Part shown: piece by piece, positions 36,243 through 49,113 of the stretch
How the letters are laid out: each line of letters opens with the position of its first letter
Numbering within the stretch: the first letter of the stretch is position 1
NCBI GenBank assembly: GCA_963693085.1
Contig: OY856409.1
Coordinates: 1,332,636,415-1,332,700,414, forward strand
Length of the DNA stretch: 64,000 bases
Direction of reading: 5' to 3'
Origin: Alisma plantago-aquatica
Taxonomy: Eukaryota; Streptophyta; Magnoliopsida; Alismatales; Alismataceae
Position numbers and translations under genes: made by a program
Notes under the pieces: model-generated
Told to the model about the DNA's origin: nothing
Seen by the model: only the letters and a program-made list of their open reading frames with translations
Databases searched by the model: none

Positions 36243-38503
36243 TCTCTATTGTATATGTCTACTACTATAAAAAAAGAGTGAATAGTTATACTAATTACAA
36301 TCATGCCATCAACCAATTAAGTCAGAACATTATTGAATTGGTGCATTCACTTAACTCTCTCTTGCCTCATCCCCCTCCAAAGCTTTAATTACTACTAATA
36401 ATATTTTTCTCCTCCTTCCCCCACTCGCCTCTATTCCTTCACTCTCTTCCTCTAACTCTATTTGTGACCCCCAATTTTTTTATCTCCTCATCATCCTATT
36501 AAAAATAATTGTCAAACTTTCTCTCGCCTGCCTTAATTTCTTATTCCAGATAAAAAAATACCATGTAGCACTTTTCTCTCACCAATCCCCGCTTTTCCTC
36601 CCTTTTACAATAGCTTCTAAATAGATATTTATTCAAGAAATTAATTCTTTGACATAGATATAACAATGTATTTTGGTCTTCTATCTCTCACTTAAACATA
36701 ATTGCTTGTTTCTTCTTTATTTCTCCCATTGTTGTCTCATATATTGTTACCATTTACAAAATATCCAACTCAAATTCTAACTTTAGCAAACATACTATTT
36801 TCTCTCTTGGTCGGTTCCTATTCCATCTTTTCAACTACATACCAATAAATTCAGGTATATACTAACCTTTCAATTCCCATAAGTTAATTAGCTTTATTTC
36901 TCTTTTTTTTGAATTATCTACTTTCTATTGTTAATCTTTTCTTTTATGACTTCGATAGATCTTACCATTGAACTTTTCAAAACCTATAAAATTAACCTTT
37001 CAATGATATCCAAGTCAAGTCTATATTACTGTAATTTTTGCGGACTTGTCAAGATAATTCCATCAACTACCTTCTCTATACCCAAAAAATGACGCCAACT
37101 ACCCTTGTGAAATTATTCCTTACTAGGACTCATTCACCACTTCTTTTTCCCATGCTCTCTTCTCATCATCAACATATTTCTAATTGTCATTGATTATTTC
37201 CACCTTCCTTCATCGTGGCTCTCTTCACAATTCATCCCCACTATAAGAAAATAACAATTTCGTCCTCAAATCACTGCTTGATTTTTATAGGCTCCGACAC
37301 CTAAAGTATTATTCTTGTATCTCTCTATACCACTCCCCTATGCGAATGACGATAGTAGGGAAACAAATTGATTTTTTCGGCCATGGCAGATGCAATCAAT
37401 GAAAAGAGATTCATCCAAGAGCGGAAAAAACTCTCACATGTCCAATCAGTGGCCGTCACCAAGGTCCCAAAAGAAAAAGGTTTATGGTTTCGAATGAAGA
37501 AACAAGGGTCTATATAATTTATTCTTTTATCCAAGTCACGTGTAAGAGTATATTTCTTTAATACGAATGGATAATCATTATTTTCTTCGCTCATGGCTTG
37601 TTTCATCTCTATGGGGATACTTTCTCGCAAAGACTAACTAAAAGTATATGTCTGTTTATTACAAATGTAAAGTCGTTGAGATTATGAAGAATGAATTTAG
37701 GAAAATATGTTTAATTTCCCAAATTTGTATTAGATGTTTGTACCTTTTAAAATATTTTGGGAACTACCAAAAAAGGAACCCAGTTTGTCTCTTGGAAATG
37801 CTATGCTTGGAAGTAAACCTTTTATGTCATGTCCCAAGTCTCTTAATGATTAGAAAGGTCAACTGTCTCTCACGGGTTTCCAGGGTAGTTTTAGTTTACT
37901 TTTTGGGATGGAAAAAAGTGTCCAAAACTTGTGAGGGTTCCCGTATATCAGAAAAATTTTATTTGTTTTTACAAATTCAATCAAAGTTATACTCATATAT
38001 TAAATTTATTTCATTGTACAATATTACACTCATACATACTTCGATATATATAAATACACATCACTAATATTCATCATGTAAAGATGAGATAATGAAACTT
38101 TAATATGCAATGGAAAAATAGTCCTTTTGTAAATAGTTCTCATTATATGATAAAAATAGTTATCACATATCCAAAAAATCTGAGTATATAAATTTACTGT
38201 ATCTTAACATTGTATATGTCAACTTAAAGAATGATAAATTATTTGATGTTATTCTATCTCTAAGAGACAAACATTACAATATTTTGATGAAAAAAATAGA
38301 AAATAAACAACCATATCTTATTTTGGTCATTTTAAATTATAAACTTATCCTAAATAAAAATATTTGGTTATACAAAACACCAAGTTTTAATCATACTTGA
38401 TAAATAAAACATTTCTTAATTGTTTTAATAATTTTAAAATCAGTCTAATATAAATGTAATACATATAATATGGCACATGCATGTGCACATGTGAATTCAC
38501 TAG
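36243..38503 (+). mobile_element. Helitron-like non-autonomous unit
   Basis: The 3' end has a palindrome GCACATGCATGTGC (38473-38486), then 13 nt, then CTAG (38500-38503) followed by T. This is the hairpin plus CTRR|T ending of Helitrons. The left side has TCTCTATTG (36243, preceded by A) and TCTACTACTATAAAAA (36258), the latter typical of plant Helitron 5' ends, so the exact start is uncertain. About 2.25 kb, AT-rich, with pyrimidine-rich blocks and no Rep/helicase. Frames up to 139 codons show no known domain. Confidence 0.5.
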
Positions 38504-40153
38504 TCATTATATAATATAAAGGTAGAACATTGGCATACATGTTGGATTTTTTAACAATCATTATAAATGAAAGCATCATTGAAGAAAATTTGACAAATTA
38601 AATTTGTTTACTAGTATAACATCACTAATCCGTCTCAATTATATTGAATATTATTATTAAAAAATGACTATATTCATTCCATGATGAACATGAGACTTCT
38701 TGATAATATATCAAGTTTCTATCCATGTGAGTGTCCCATTTTGGACTCAATCATATTGAGTATGACTTATTGACACTTGTTTTAGTGAGATCTTTTCTAG
38801 AGGAAGAAAATTTTTTGGGGGAAATTATTCAGTTAGAAGAAATCTATTCTTTAGTGGTAATTCTTCGAGGACATAAACTCATAAAAAATCATTAATATGG
38901 ATGGAAATAAAGCTTTAAATAGAAATAAAATTGAAACAAGATTTTTGGTGTAAGAAAATAAAATCACAAAATAGAATTTATCCCATGGGAAATTTTATAC
39001 TTGGAGGACACAACATTCATTAAAGAAAAATGATTTCTAGACAAGAGATTTAATTAAATAATATACAATTTTATAAGAAGGCTTTTCGAGGAGTAAATAT
39101 TTTTAGTCAGAAAATTTTGGCTTAACGAAAAAAAATGATATTAGCACGGAAGAAAAATACGTGGAGGGAAGTAAGATACTTATAATCTAAAGAGTCATAG
39201 TTGTAACAAAAAATTAAGTACTATTTATTAATAATAACTAGAATCAAATAATCTTTTGGTACAAAAATAAAACTTATTGGGATAAAAGGGCTTAGAGGGA
39301 AACATATTGTCCATATATAGATAAATATTAAAGACTTAATTTACCCACATGCACAATGTTTCAAAAAACATTTTCATATGGGGCATATGCGGCCTACTTG
39401 ACTGACCACATATGCATAAGTGACCTAGTACGAGGTCATGGTCGCATATACTGTCCTATGCGGGTCATAAGAAGGCTATATGTGGCCTTCTTTATTAAAA
39501 GTCTTGCTGACCTTTTTTTATTTTAATTTGTAGAGATTTAATTTAAACAATTTATTTACCCACTCAGCCACATGTACATATGTATATATATGTATATATA
39601 TTGATACCTTTAGATATCTATTTATATCTATATATATTGTAGTAGATGTCAATGTCATACTTACATTTCATACACAAACATCGTCAAATTTGTAACATTC
39701 TATTATATATATGCATTTTGATATATTTGGACATGTGTATATGATATATATTGGCATTTACATGCACACATTTCCACATATATGCATATACTTTACATAC
39801 ATTTACATATCAATATGTATGTATCTACATATAATACACAGATATATTTTACATGTGTTCTTTATGTCAATACATATATGAATAATTAAATTTATTATAC
39901 ATCTATATTTGTATGGACACTTATATATACATAATTATGTTGGTGCTATCAAAATTTATCAGAACTAGTGAACTCGATGGTGTCTGAGTCGGAAAAAAAT
40001 GGGTTCAGATTTTAGTTGTGACGTTCTTGATCGGTTCGGATTTAAGATTATGTGTTCGAAATCTAAACCGGGTCGGTTCCAGGTTTAGAAACTGGAAACT
40101 GGATTCTAAATACTTAATTATATACCTTTTTTATAAAGGGTGTATGTCGCTTC
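38504..40153. other. AT-rich intergenic DNA with TA-rich simple sequence
   Basis: No coding sequence is seen. 39365-39485 contains several 'catatg' and 'ggtcat' words. 39560-39930 is rich in 'tatatatgtatata' and related low-complexity runs. The last part may include the 3' untranslated end of the LINE to the right, but I find no clear poly-A tail or target duplication. Confidence 0.5.
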
Positions 40154-41800
40154 TTATTTATTAAAACCAGAAATAGAAATAGCTATAATGTTCGCATCAA
40201 AATCCTCTAACACCGTCTGAGGATTTTCTAAGCAACATGCATGAGAGGCCAAAGTATGGGCAACTCCATTACCTTGCCTACGAACAAAACAACAGTGGAA
40301 AGAGAAAAAAATCTAAAGACAAGCGACATATGTCTGTCACAATGTTGTCCTCATAGGCTCATCCCCACCCACTGGCCTTCACTGTGTGCACTAGAGTAGC
40401 GTTGTCAGTCTCAATGAGTAGGTCCTTCAGGCCCAGGTTCAAAGCTAGCCGAATCCCATGTAGGACTGCAATTCCCTCCACACTAAACACTGAGAACACA
40501 TGGTCCAGATGACATTGGTACGTAGCCTTGATGTTCCCTAGGTTGTCCCTGATGACTGCTCCAATACCCGCATGGCCACCAATTTGAACACTGGCCTCTG
40601 CATTTAGCTTGAAACACCCCGGAGGTGGAGGATTCCAAGCTGAAAAATCCAGTTCGCCCTCCCGAAGGTCATCACTGTGCAACTGCAAGCGCATGTATGT
40701 AAGGCTTGTGGGGGTTGAAGATATGCTTATTCCTAGCTGTCCATAATAGAGTCACACCTTCATCTCTTCTCCTCAGATCATCATCACGTAGCAGCTCCCT
40801 AGTAAACTCCCGAACATCCATGCATGTTTGGTTCGGCCAGCATAGCTGTCCCGCCGCCCAAACAGGTCCCGCTGAAGCACAGAGCAAAAGGGTGTGTGTG
40901 GAATCCTCCCTATGTGAAAGACAACGTGGGCAAAGCTCATCCTGGGCCGCGTCCTTCCTGAAGAGGCTTGTCTTCGTCGGTAGTATGTCTCTAAGCACCC
41001 GCCAAATAGAATGCTTAAGCTTTGGAGGCCAGCGTTGCTTCCACATTCTTTTCCAATCATCCTCCTCCAAATCATCCAGCAGATCCTCTCATGTGCGCAT
41101 AAGTCTGTATGCACTGCGAACTGTGAATTCCCCTCCGCTTTCTCTGTCCCAGCATAGAGTATCAGCGTCCTCCCGACCACTCAAAGGTATGGACCGAATC
41201 ATGGATCGAATATGAGGAGGTAACACGTCTGTCAAGGTCCTCTCGTCCCGCTGTCCCATCTCCTAGTCAACCAGCCCAGCAACTGAGGTATATGTTACCG
41301 CCCCCTGCATAAGATAGAGATGCACCGTCCCACCCAGCTGTGGGATCCATCTGTCTTCATATATATCGATCTTCCTTCCCGACCCCACCCGCCACAGAAA
41401 CCCCGGCCTGGCCAACTGCAACGCCCCCCAAATGCTCCTCCAAGTGTAACTAGGTGCTCCTCCCACCGCCGCATTGATAACCGTGGTGTGCCTATAGTAT
41501 ATCTCCTTCAGTATAAGGCTGATCAAGGATCTCTCATTAGTAGCCAAACACAATCCCTGCTTTGCCAGTAACGCCTGATTAAAAGTTGACAGATCCCGGA
41601 ACCCCATCCCGTCAAACTCTTTTGGTCTGCAGTGTCTCGCCCATCTAAGCCAATGAATCTTCTTTTTTCCTTCTTTCACTCCCCAATAGAACCGTACTAT
41701 CATAGAATGTATCTCATCAATGAATTCTTCTAGACGTTTGAAAATGCTCATAAGATATGTATGAATAGCATGGATCATTGCTTTGGTTCCAGTAAGAGAT
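40154..41800 (-). pseudogene. 5'-truncated L1-type LINE, ORF2 C-terminal part
   Basis: In minus-strand order it encodes the end of a non-LTR reverse transcriptase ('MIHAIHTYLMSIFKRLEEFIDEIHSMIVRFYWG', about 41778-41670, and 'WRVGSGRKIDIYEDRWIP'). Next is a zf-RVT domain ('WPPKLKHSIWRVL', 'LCPRCLSHREDSTHTLLLC', 41030-40880). A plant-type RNase H follows ('PPPPGCFKLNAEASV', 'GIGAVIRDNLGNI', 'IETDNATLV', 40630-40380), ending 'FVRRQGNGVAHTLASHA' and a TAA at 40154-40156. The polymerase core upstream is absent, as expected for truncation during target-primed insertion. At least two in-frame stops (near 41090 and at 40359) and frameshifts make it inactive. Confidence 0.85.
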
Positions 41801-43590
41801 GTGGGATCTTGGTGATCAAGTGAGTGCTCAGGGGCACAAGTTTTTAGTGCGACATGATGTTCCTGCAGCGGCTGACGCTGCTCGTCATGTTGGGCATTGT
41901 ACTATTGTTGTGGTTGTAGAGCTGGTTGGTGATGTGTGGCGTCACAGAGCGTTTGGCGGAAGGGTATCTTGTTAAGCCACGAAATGAGGAGGCAAAGACC
42001 CCTTACATTAGTAGTGACGGATCTTGGAAGAAGCCACAACCGTGGATCACTTCCATAGCATATCAGTTCTGTAACTGATTGAAGTTGTTTGAGCCGAGAG
42101 ATCCCACTAGTATACTGGATAGTAGGTAGGGAAACTAGCTTATAGATGGGCCTAATAAAATCCATACATGCTTTTTTTCTTTTTCCTTTTACCATTTCCA
42201 TGTATGGCACATGCATTCACCTTCTTCACTTCCATAAACTTGTCGTACATTTGACTATATATACCACTTAAGACTTCCATTAGCCAAAGAAAAAGCATGG
42301 TCCCTAACCAAGCTTGTTGTTGTGTAGTTTGTTATATAATTGTATCGATATTATTGGAAATGGTCCTAATAATATTGTTGTCTTCTTTTATGAATCTCCT
42401 CCACATTAGTATATGACAAGGTAAACCAGTTGGTATGTTGAAATGATTGTATGAATGAATGGTAATGGTTCCTACGCAAGCTTAAACCCTTTTGCGGGTA
42501 TTTCACTACGCTTTTTTAGATAAACTACCTATTTACACGTTATCTATATATCTGCATTTTTTTAATAAAAATTATTGATGAAACTCAACATTATGTCACC
42601 ATTTGTGTCTTAAGATGCCTAGAAGTGAATATCAATTTCGTGAATACAACTTTTTAAATTAATGTTATTAAATGTGTTAAGAGCTTTCTATACTCGTTGA
42701 GAACGTCTCACACTTTTTTCTTTCCTAATTAAGATGCTCTCAAATTCTTTTACCATTGCCCCTAAGGTAACAAACCAAGACTTTTCACAACATATCATCG
42801 ATATTGGATTCCACAGTTTTCTTAAGTTTTTAAGTTATTTTATTCCTTAGTTTTTGTGAAATTTGGTTTTCCGATGATGGTTACCCACTCTACTTATCTA
42901 CACCACGCAGGCTTGACGAAGAGAAACATATGCAGCGTTTGGCAACGCGATTGCATTCATAGCCGGTGGCCCATCATAGATGACTCATCGCAATAATTTC
43001 TCACGGTGAGAAATGAGCAGTCGGTAGAGTTTGCCAACCGCTACAGGCAGAAAACAATGTGAAATGAGCACTGTGGACAACCGTGTGTTTGACAACACGA
43101 TTGGTAGTGATTGACCCGCTGCCTGTGGTTGTCCATCGCTGCCCGAGCAATCATCACCGCTTTGCCAAATGAAGCAATATTGACATGTTTGTCATGGTTA
43201 GCTTCGACTTTCAACAAACATATAAGACATAACATCATATGTTCTATATGGACATTAGAAATCTAGGAAAATAGGAAGTCTAAATAAGCATATGAAAGTA
43301 TAACATTTTCTCAATATGAATTCTCTTAAAATCGATATTTACAAGACACGAATTTATCATATGAAGTCCCTTTGGAATTAACCATGTCAAATTTCAACTA
43401 CCGTAGAAAACAAACAACTTTCATCACCCGGATTTTCTAGTCAAAACTTCTCAACAAATGTTTCCTTGAATCTAGAGGGATCCATGACGTGTACATGAAG
43501 TTTATCAAATAAGATTTACATGACCCTGCAATGGCACGTCTATTATATTTTTTCAAATGTTCTCCCCAGCAAAATGTGTTTATTTGGGTT
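41801..43590. other. Intergenic DNA, no gene recognised
   Basis: A 104-codon minus-strand frame (41902-42216) has no recognisable motif. At 42927-43180 'gtttggcaacgcgattg' near one edge and 'gctttgccaaat' near the other look like weak inverted ends of an old DNA transposon, with a GC-richer interior. The rest is AT-rich. Confidence 0.4.
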
Positions 43591-43595
43591 GTCCA

Positions 43596-44528
43596 TGTTG
43601 GGAATAGGAGTCCGGCACACATCCGAATTGGATTGGGACTTAAAAATGAATTGAACATGTGTTGTCAATCCTAATACGAGTCAAATCTAATAGGAAACAA
43701 GAAGATGGTTCTCTTTGTGTATCATGGAGTTAGACTAGGAGTGAGACTGGGATTTGGATTAGGAGTCATGGTTGCAACTACATGGATGGAGGCCTATAAA
43801 TAGAGACCATGGGGGAGGCCATTGGAATCATCCCATCAGTTGTTCGTTGTTGGTGCCTTCTGTGGTAGAAGAGCTGTAGAACAAGAACAACATGTGGAGC
43901 TCTCTTGTGGATAAGAGAGGGCCAACGACTTTGCCTTGAAGCAAATTAAGTAGCGGTTGGTAGTCGGCAACACAACAAAGGACATTGACAGTGGAGGCGG
44001 ATATGAGAGCGGAAGACACACATCAGTCAGTGGCGGTTGTTGGTGTTGTGACTACGGCGGTTGTTTGTCTGGTCAGCGGAGGACACACACTCCCTCTCTC
44101 AGGCGGAGAGAGCTTTCGGTTTGCAGCAGCGTGCCGAAATCCTAGTTGGAGGAGCCAACTAGAACGAGTACCGCAGGAAACAACGAGGTAGGCGACCTTG
44201 TCACCGGTGAAGACGATCGATCAACGATCGTAGCGGCAACAAGCAATCCCCAACATCAACAACATCATCGTGAAGAGATAAAGTTAAGAGAGAGATTTTG
44301 TACACCTTGAGTGTGATTCTCTTCTTCCTTATCTTTGTTTTCGTATGGGGGGGAGCTACTCGGATTTAGGGGTGATTAAATCTGGGCGGTGTGAGTTGTA
44401 ATTCTTGATTACATAGTGCTTGTTGACCGGTATTGCCCCGTGGTTTTACTCTCCTTAACTTGGGGAGAGTTTTCCATGTTAAATCTCGCGCCTTGAGTCT
44501 TGTAGAGTATTGCCATTTTTTTCCAACA
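43596..44528 (+). repeat. E6 left LTR
   Basis: 933 bp with TATAAATA at 43795-43802. The short open frames after it are LTR sequence shared with the right copy, not genes. The LTRs differ by a few percent, including small indels. Confidence 0.95.
43795..43802 (+). promoter_or_regulatory. TATA box of the E6 LTR
   Basis: TATAAATA, repeated at 46622-46629 in the right LTR with identical flanks. Confidence 0.65.
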
Positions 44529-44530
44529 AG

Positions 44531-44542
44531 TGGTATCAGAGC
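44531..44542 (+). promoter_or_regulatory. Primer-binding site of E6
   Basis: TGGTATCAGAGC, the perfect tRNA-iMet type, lies two bases after the LTR end. Confidence 0.95.
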
Positions 44543-44571
44543 AAGGTTGGAAGGTTGAAGTGGAAGTGACA

Positions 44572-46137
44572 ATGACGTCTGAAGATGAGAAAGTGTACAT
44601 CGACAAGTTTGATGGCAAGGACTTCGGCTTCTGGAAGATGCAGATTGAAGACTATCTGTACCAGAAGAAACTACATCAACCTCTGGCGGGGACTAAACCT
44701 GAACACATGAAGCAGGAGGACTGGGATCTCCTTGATTGTCAGGCACTTGGATTGGTCAGGTTAACATTGGCGTGAAATGTTGTATTCAACATTGCCAACG
44801 AGAAGACAACTGCGGGACTTCTGAAGACGCTATCAAATATGTACGAGAAGCCAACTGCTGCGAACAAGGTATATTTGATGCGTCGCTTGTTCAACCTGAA
44901 GATGAGCGAAGGAGCCTTTGTAGCTGATCACATCAACGAGTTTAACGTCATAATCACGCAACTCAACTCCGTGGAGATCAAATTCGAAGATGAAGTTAAA
45001 GCTCTTATCGTACTCTCCTCTTTGCCCGAAAGTTGGTCTGCTACCGTGACAACAGTAAGTAGTTCGTCAGGAAGCATAAAGCTAAAGCTTGACGATATTC
45101 GGGATTTGATCCTGAGTGAAGACATCCGCAAGAGGGAATGTGCCAGATCTGATTCTTCTGGTTCAGCTCTACTCATTGGAGGCAGAGGAAGAAATCAGAG
45201 TCGTAATCACGGTTCTAACCGTGGAAAGTCGAAGACAAGGGGTAAAGAATGTTACTGTTGCGGAAAAGTTGGACACTTCAAGAAGGACTGCAAGGTCTGG
45301 AAGAGGGTGTCACAAGAACTCACTAAAGAACAATAGGATGATGAGCAGAACAATTCAGCTGTTATTTTAGAGGAAGTGCTTACAGTCCAAGAGCAGTGTC
45401 TGAATATAAAGGATGATGTTGAGTGGGCGATAGACACGGGAGCGACGTGTCATGCTGCATCTCACAAGAAGTTCTTCACAAGAAACAGAAGAGGGAACTT
45501 TGGCAATGTGAGGATGGGGAATTCTAGCTACTCAAAGATCATCGGGATTGGTGATATCTGTGTCAAAACAGATATCAGGTGTATTGTCACACTCAAGGAT
45601 GTTCGTCATGTTCCAGATCTGAGACTCAACATAAATTCTGGTTCCTTATTGGATAGGAACGGATATCATCTCGGGTTTGGCAGAGGCAAGTGCATGGTGA
45701 CAAAAGGGTGTTTGGTGATAGCTCGAGGCAGACTGTGCTACAATCTATATAAAACCACATTCAGAGTACACAAAGACAAGGTTCAGGAAGTGAAGAAGTC
45801 AAAGCCATCTCAAAGAAGACGGAATCATGGAGGACTACGAGGAAGTTCTACAGATATCCACATGACTGAGCTGCGGGATTCTCTCAATGATGTCAGAAAG
45901 GGTAGAAAAGTGGATTTCTACATGCATCAGGAGATGCACTGTGACGACTCCCAGTTAGAGAATGTCACTCCAAATACTTTCTCGAGACAGCACACGTGTG
46001 AGGAAAGAGGGCAATACATTGAAGATGTAGTTGCTACACCCAAGCTGGAGGATCAGACTCTTGATGTAGACTTACATCAACAGGGGGAACATCATAAGAA
46101 GGTTTCTGAAGCTTACTATAGAAGGCTAGAAACATGA
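44572..46137 (+). pseudogene. gag-pro: E6 Gag-protease polyprotein with two premature stops
   Basis: One frame runs from ATG 44572 to TGA 46135-46137. It contains a copia Gag ('KFDGKDFGFWKMQIEDYL', then 'MYEKPTAANKVYLMRRLF' and 'LSSLPESW'), a CCHC knuckle CYCCGKVGHFKKDC (45253-45294), and an aspartic protease with the active-site block AIDTGATCHA (about 45427-45456). The 'GSLLDRNGYHLGFG' region that normally precedes the pre-integrase domain follows. After about 45780 the similarity to pol stops. The last 110 or so residues are charged and do not look like integrase or reverse transcriptase. TGA at 44773-44775 and TAG at 45334-45336 lie in frame. Gag packages RNA and protease cuts the polyprotein; this copy could make neither without read-through. 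Confidence 0.85.
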
Positions 46138-46410
46138 TTTTCATCCAGGAGGGCTCGACTGACCGGTCAGAGGGAGCCGAAAAAGTTCTATGTGTGGGCA
46201 TGGAGAGAGAAGTAGTGTGGCCACAATACTTCTTCTCTATTGCTTGGGAACAAAGTGAATTCAAGGTGGGACTTCAAGAAGAGGGATGAAAACAACAGGA
46301 TGCTGACATGCTTGAGGAGAATGACCACCTATCGGAACCAATCACAGGTGGTGATGGAGTCCAAAAGATACTTTGGATGATTGATGAAGACAACATCTCC
46401 CTTATGGGCC

Positions 46411-46422
46411 GGAGGGGGAGAT
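46411..46422 (+). promoter_or_regulatory. Polypurine tract of E6
   Basis: GGAGGGGGAGAT directly precedes the right LTR. Confidence 0.85.
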
Positions 46423-47351
46423 TGTTGGGAATAGGAGTCCAACCCACATCCAAATTAGATTGGGACTTAAAAAGAAATTGGACATGTGTTGCCAATCCTA
46501 ATACGAGTCAAATCCAATAGGAAACAAGAAGATGGTTCCCTTTGTGCATCATGGAGTTAGACTAGGAGTGAGACTAGGATTTGGATTAGGAGTCCTGGTT
46601 GCAACTACATGGATGGAGGCCTATAAATAGAGACCATTGGGGAGGCCATTGGGATCATCCCATCAGTTGTTCGTTGTTGGTGCCTTCTGTGGTAGAAGAG
46701 CCGTAGAACAAGAACAACAGGTGGAGTTCTCTTGTGGATAAGAGAGGGCCAATGACTTTGCCTTGAAGCAAAGTAGCGGTTGGTAGTCGGCAACATAATA
46801 GAGGGCATTGACAGCGGAGGCGGATCTGAGAGTGGAAGACGCACATCAGTCAGTGGCAGTTGTTGGTGTTGTGACTACGGAAGTTGTTTGTCCGGTCAGC
46901 GGAGGACACACACTCCCTCTCTCAGGAAGAGAGAGCTTTCAGTTTGCAGCAGCGTGCCAAAATCCTAGTTGGAGGAGCCAACTAGAACGAGTACTGTAGG
47001 CAACGACGAGGTAGGTGACCTTGTCACCGGTGGAGACGATCGATCAGCGATCATAGCAGCAACAAGCAATCCCCAACAGCGACAATGACGTCATGAAGAT
47101 ATAAAGTTAAGAGAGAGATTTCGTACACCTTGAGTGTGATTCTCTTCTTCCTTATCTTTGTTCTCGTGTGGGGGGGAGCTACTCGGATTTAGGGGTGATT
47201 AAATCTGGGTGGTCTGAGTTGTAATTCTTGATTACATAGTGCTTGTTGACCGGTATTGCCCCGTGGTTTTACTCTCCTTAACTTGGGGAGAGTTCTCCAC
47301 TTTAAATCTCACGCCTTGAGTCTTGCAGAGTGTTTCCATTTTTTCCCAACA
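46423..47351 (+). repeat. E6 right LTR
   Basis: 929 bp, a direct repeat of 43596-44528. It is followed by the target duplication GTCCA, after which the interrupted intergenic sequence continues. Confidence 0.95.
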
Positions 47352-47356
47352 GTCCA

Positions 47357-48674
47357 TTCCATTCTAGTAGTTTTTTTTCTCACATATGCCTACATGGGAT
47401 ACATAAAGGTATTCTCTTCCCCTCTTCCACGCCCGTGTCGAAAGTTGAATGCTCAAGAGGGTGGTAAACTAAGACAACAACTAAGACTCGAACCCTAATC
47501 TTTTTATTAGTGGACACTATGATTGACCAATTGAGTCACTCCTTATCGTCTCACATACGCTTATAGCTATTGTAATATTGTGTAGAGTTCAATTACATAA
47601 TGCCCCAATAATATTTTAGTGAAAGATTTAAAAGAAAACTTAACTTGGTGATTTTGGCGGAAGGATATTGTACTCATCAACATAAATAATATATTTCTTT
47701 ATTCAGAAGGAAGAAAACATAAACGTTAAATAATCATGTGTGATGGGGCAATGTAGTGAAGACATTCTATCACATTATAAAGAAAACGAACATAATTTAG
47801 TTTACTTCTTTTGTAACATCATCCAAAGGAATTGAAAATCCACATCCAAATTAAATCAACCATGTAGAAACCACATTTATCAATAGGTTTAATTTCGAAG
47901 CCATCTCTTAGGTTATCTAATTGAGATAAGATTTGTTAGAATTATGTTGATATATTCTATTATAATCATCATCATATTCAAGATATGAAGCCATATTTTT
48001 GTATGTCACGTCTTTGAGAAGTTTTCATGTACATGTGAAAGCATGGCAAGTGTAGATATACTTATATGTATATACAAAAGATGTATTGTAATTGCTCTTA
48101 TATGATGTTATTTCTTTAGGTTCCCATACATGTTATATTTTTCAAATGTTGTGATCTACTCTAATGTGTGAGGAAAATTATATTCTTAATATCATGAGTA
48201 CACAATAGACATGTGTTTTCTCCTCATTTGTCTTGTTTAAAAAAAATTGGGATGTTAGGACTTGAGTGTGAATCATCATGGCAAATGTTTGTGAACTCTC
48301 TTTATGTCCCACCTTTTCTCAATTGTCGTGCATGTTTTTATAACCTAATATCCTTGATTTATCTGGACAGTAGAGGATATTGGATATGTGTGTGTGCTCC
48401 CATGCTAGTTCCATGTGGGGATAGTAGTAGAGAAACACCACCCCACAAGCCATGAAGAAGTCTGGATGCCCAATAGGGTTTAAATTGAGGAGGAATATGT
48501 GTGCATGTAGGGATATGGAGAACTATACTCATAATCTAGTTCTTTAGTTACGTCCTTCTCCACGACCAAGAAACCGTAATAGAACATTTTGCTATTTTAA
48601 ATTCCAAAATGACATGGTTTATATTTTAATTCCAATATGACACATTTACATGTCAATACGTCACAATCAAAGAC
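47357..48674. other. AT-rich intergenic DNA
   Basis: No coding sequence or element recognised. Frames of up to 80 codons lack any motif. Confidence 0.5.
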
Positions 48675-49005
48675 GTATTGCCCCTGTAAAGGTAATGCGT
48701 CTATGAGGGTGACACATTGCTCTCTTTGAAAGCAATACGTCTACAGTTTGGATATAATGTCCCACTGTGGGGCCAATACAACTGGCTCTAGGATGTATTT
48801 CCTCGATAGAGAGCAATGCATACACAATAAGGATGCTTTGACCACACTATAGAGTAATACGTCCGCGCTGAAGATATTTTTCCCTCGTTTGATGCAATGC
48901 ATTACATGCTAGGACATATTGTCTTGTGGTGGGGCCAATGCGTTCCAGACTAGGATGCATTGCCTCAACAATGCATCCCCATGCGGGACATATTTCCTCC
49001 ACACC
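48675..49005. repeat. Degenerate palindromic array, period about 41 bp
   Basis: Eight or so units open with variants of GACGTATTGC or GATGCATTG and close with variants of GCAATGCGTC or GCAATACGTC, so each unit is an imperfect inverted repeat. The best is GATGCATTG/CAATGCATC at about 48953-48976. Units are separated by 8-10 bp. The array ends about 100 bp before a TATA-like box. Confidence 0.65.
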
Positions 49006-49105
49006 GTACCCGACCGTTGCCCCTAATAGCTGTGTATCTGTTGGGGGGCAGTGGACGGGTGCCTCGTGGAGGCAATGTGTCCCAAATAGGGTCGTATTGC
49101 TCCCT

Positions 49106-49113
49106 TATATATA
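49106..49113 (+). promoter_or_regulatory. TATA-like box upstream of the E5 insertion
   Basis: TATATATA is followed by a CA- and CT-rich stretch ('ccacacaactcattcactcc', then 'cttctcttctcttc') that looks like a plant 5' leader. E5 interrupts this about 90 bp downstream. A promoter role is inferred. Confidence 0.4.

Larger units (their letters stand above)
43596..47351 (+). mobile_element. E6: compact Ty1/copia element with gag-protease only
   Basis: LTRs of 933 bp (43596-44528) and 929 bp (46423-47351) start TGTTGGGAAT and end CCAACA. The target duplication GTCCA (43591-43595 and 47352-47356) is perfect. The primer-binding site and polypurine tract are intact. The interior is only 1894 bp and lacks integrase, reverse transcriptase and RNase H. 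The Gag resembles the Tnt1 (Tork-type) group. The element must have relied on a full-length relative. Confidence 0.95.

Noticed and set aside
42927..43180. A hAT- or Harbinger-type miniature element
   Set aside because: The inverted ends are weak and I could not find a matching target duplication, so it is kept only as a remark in the intergenic entry.
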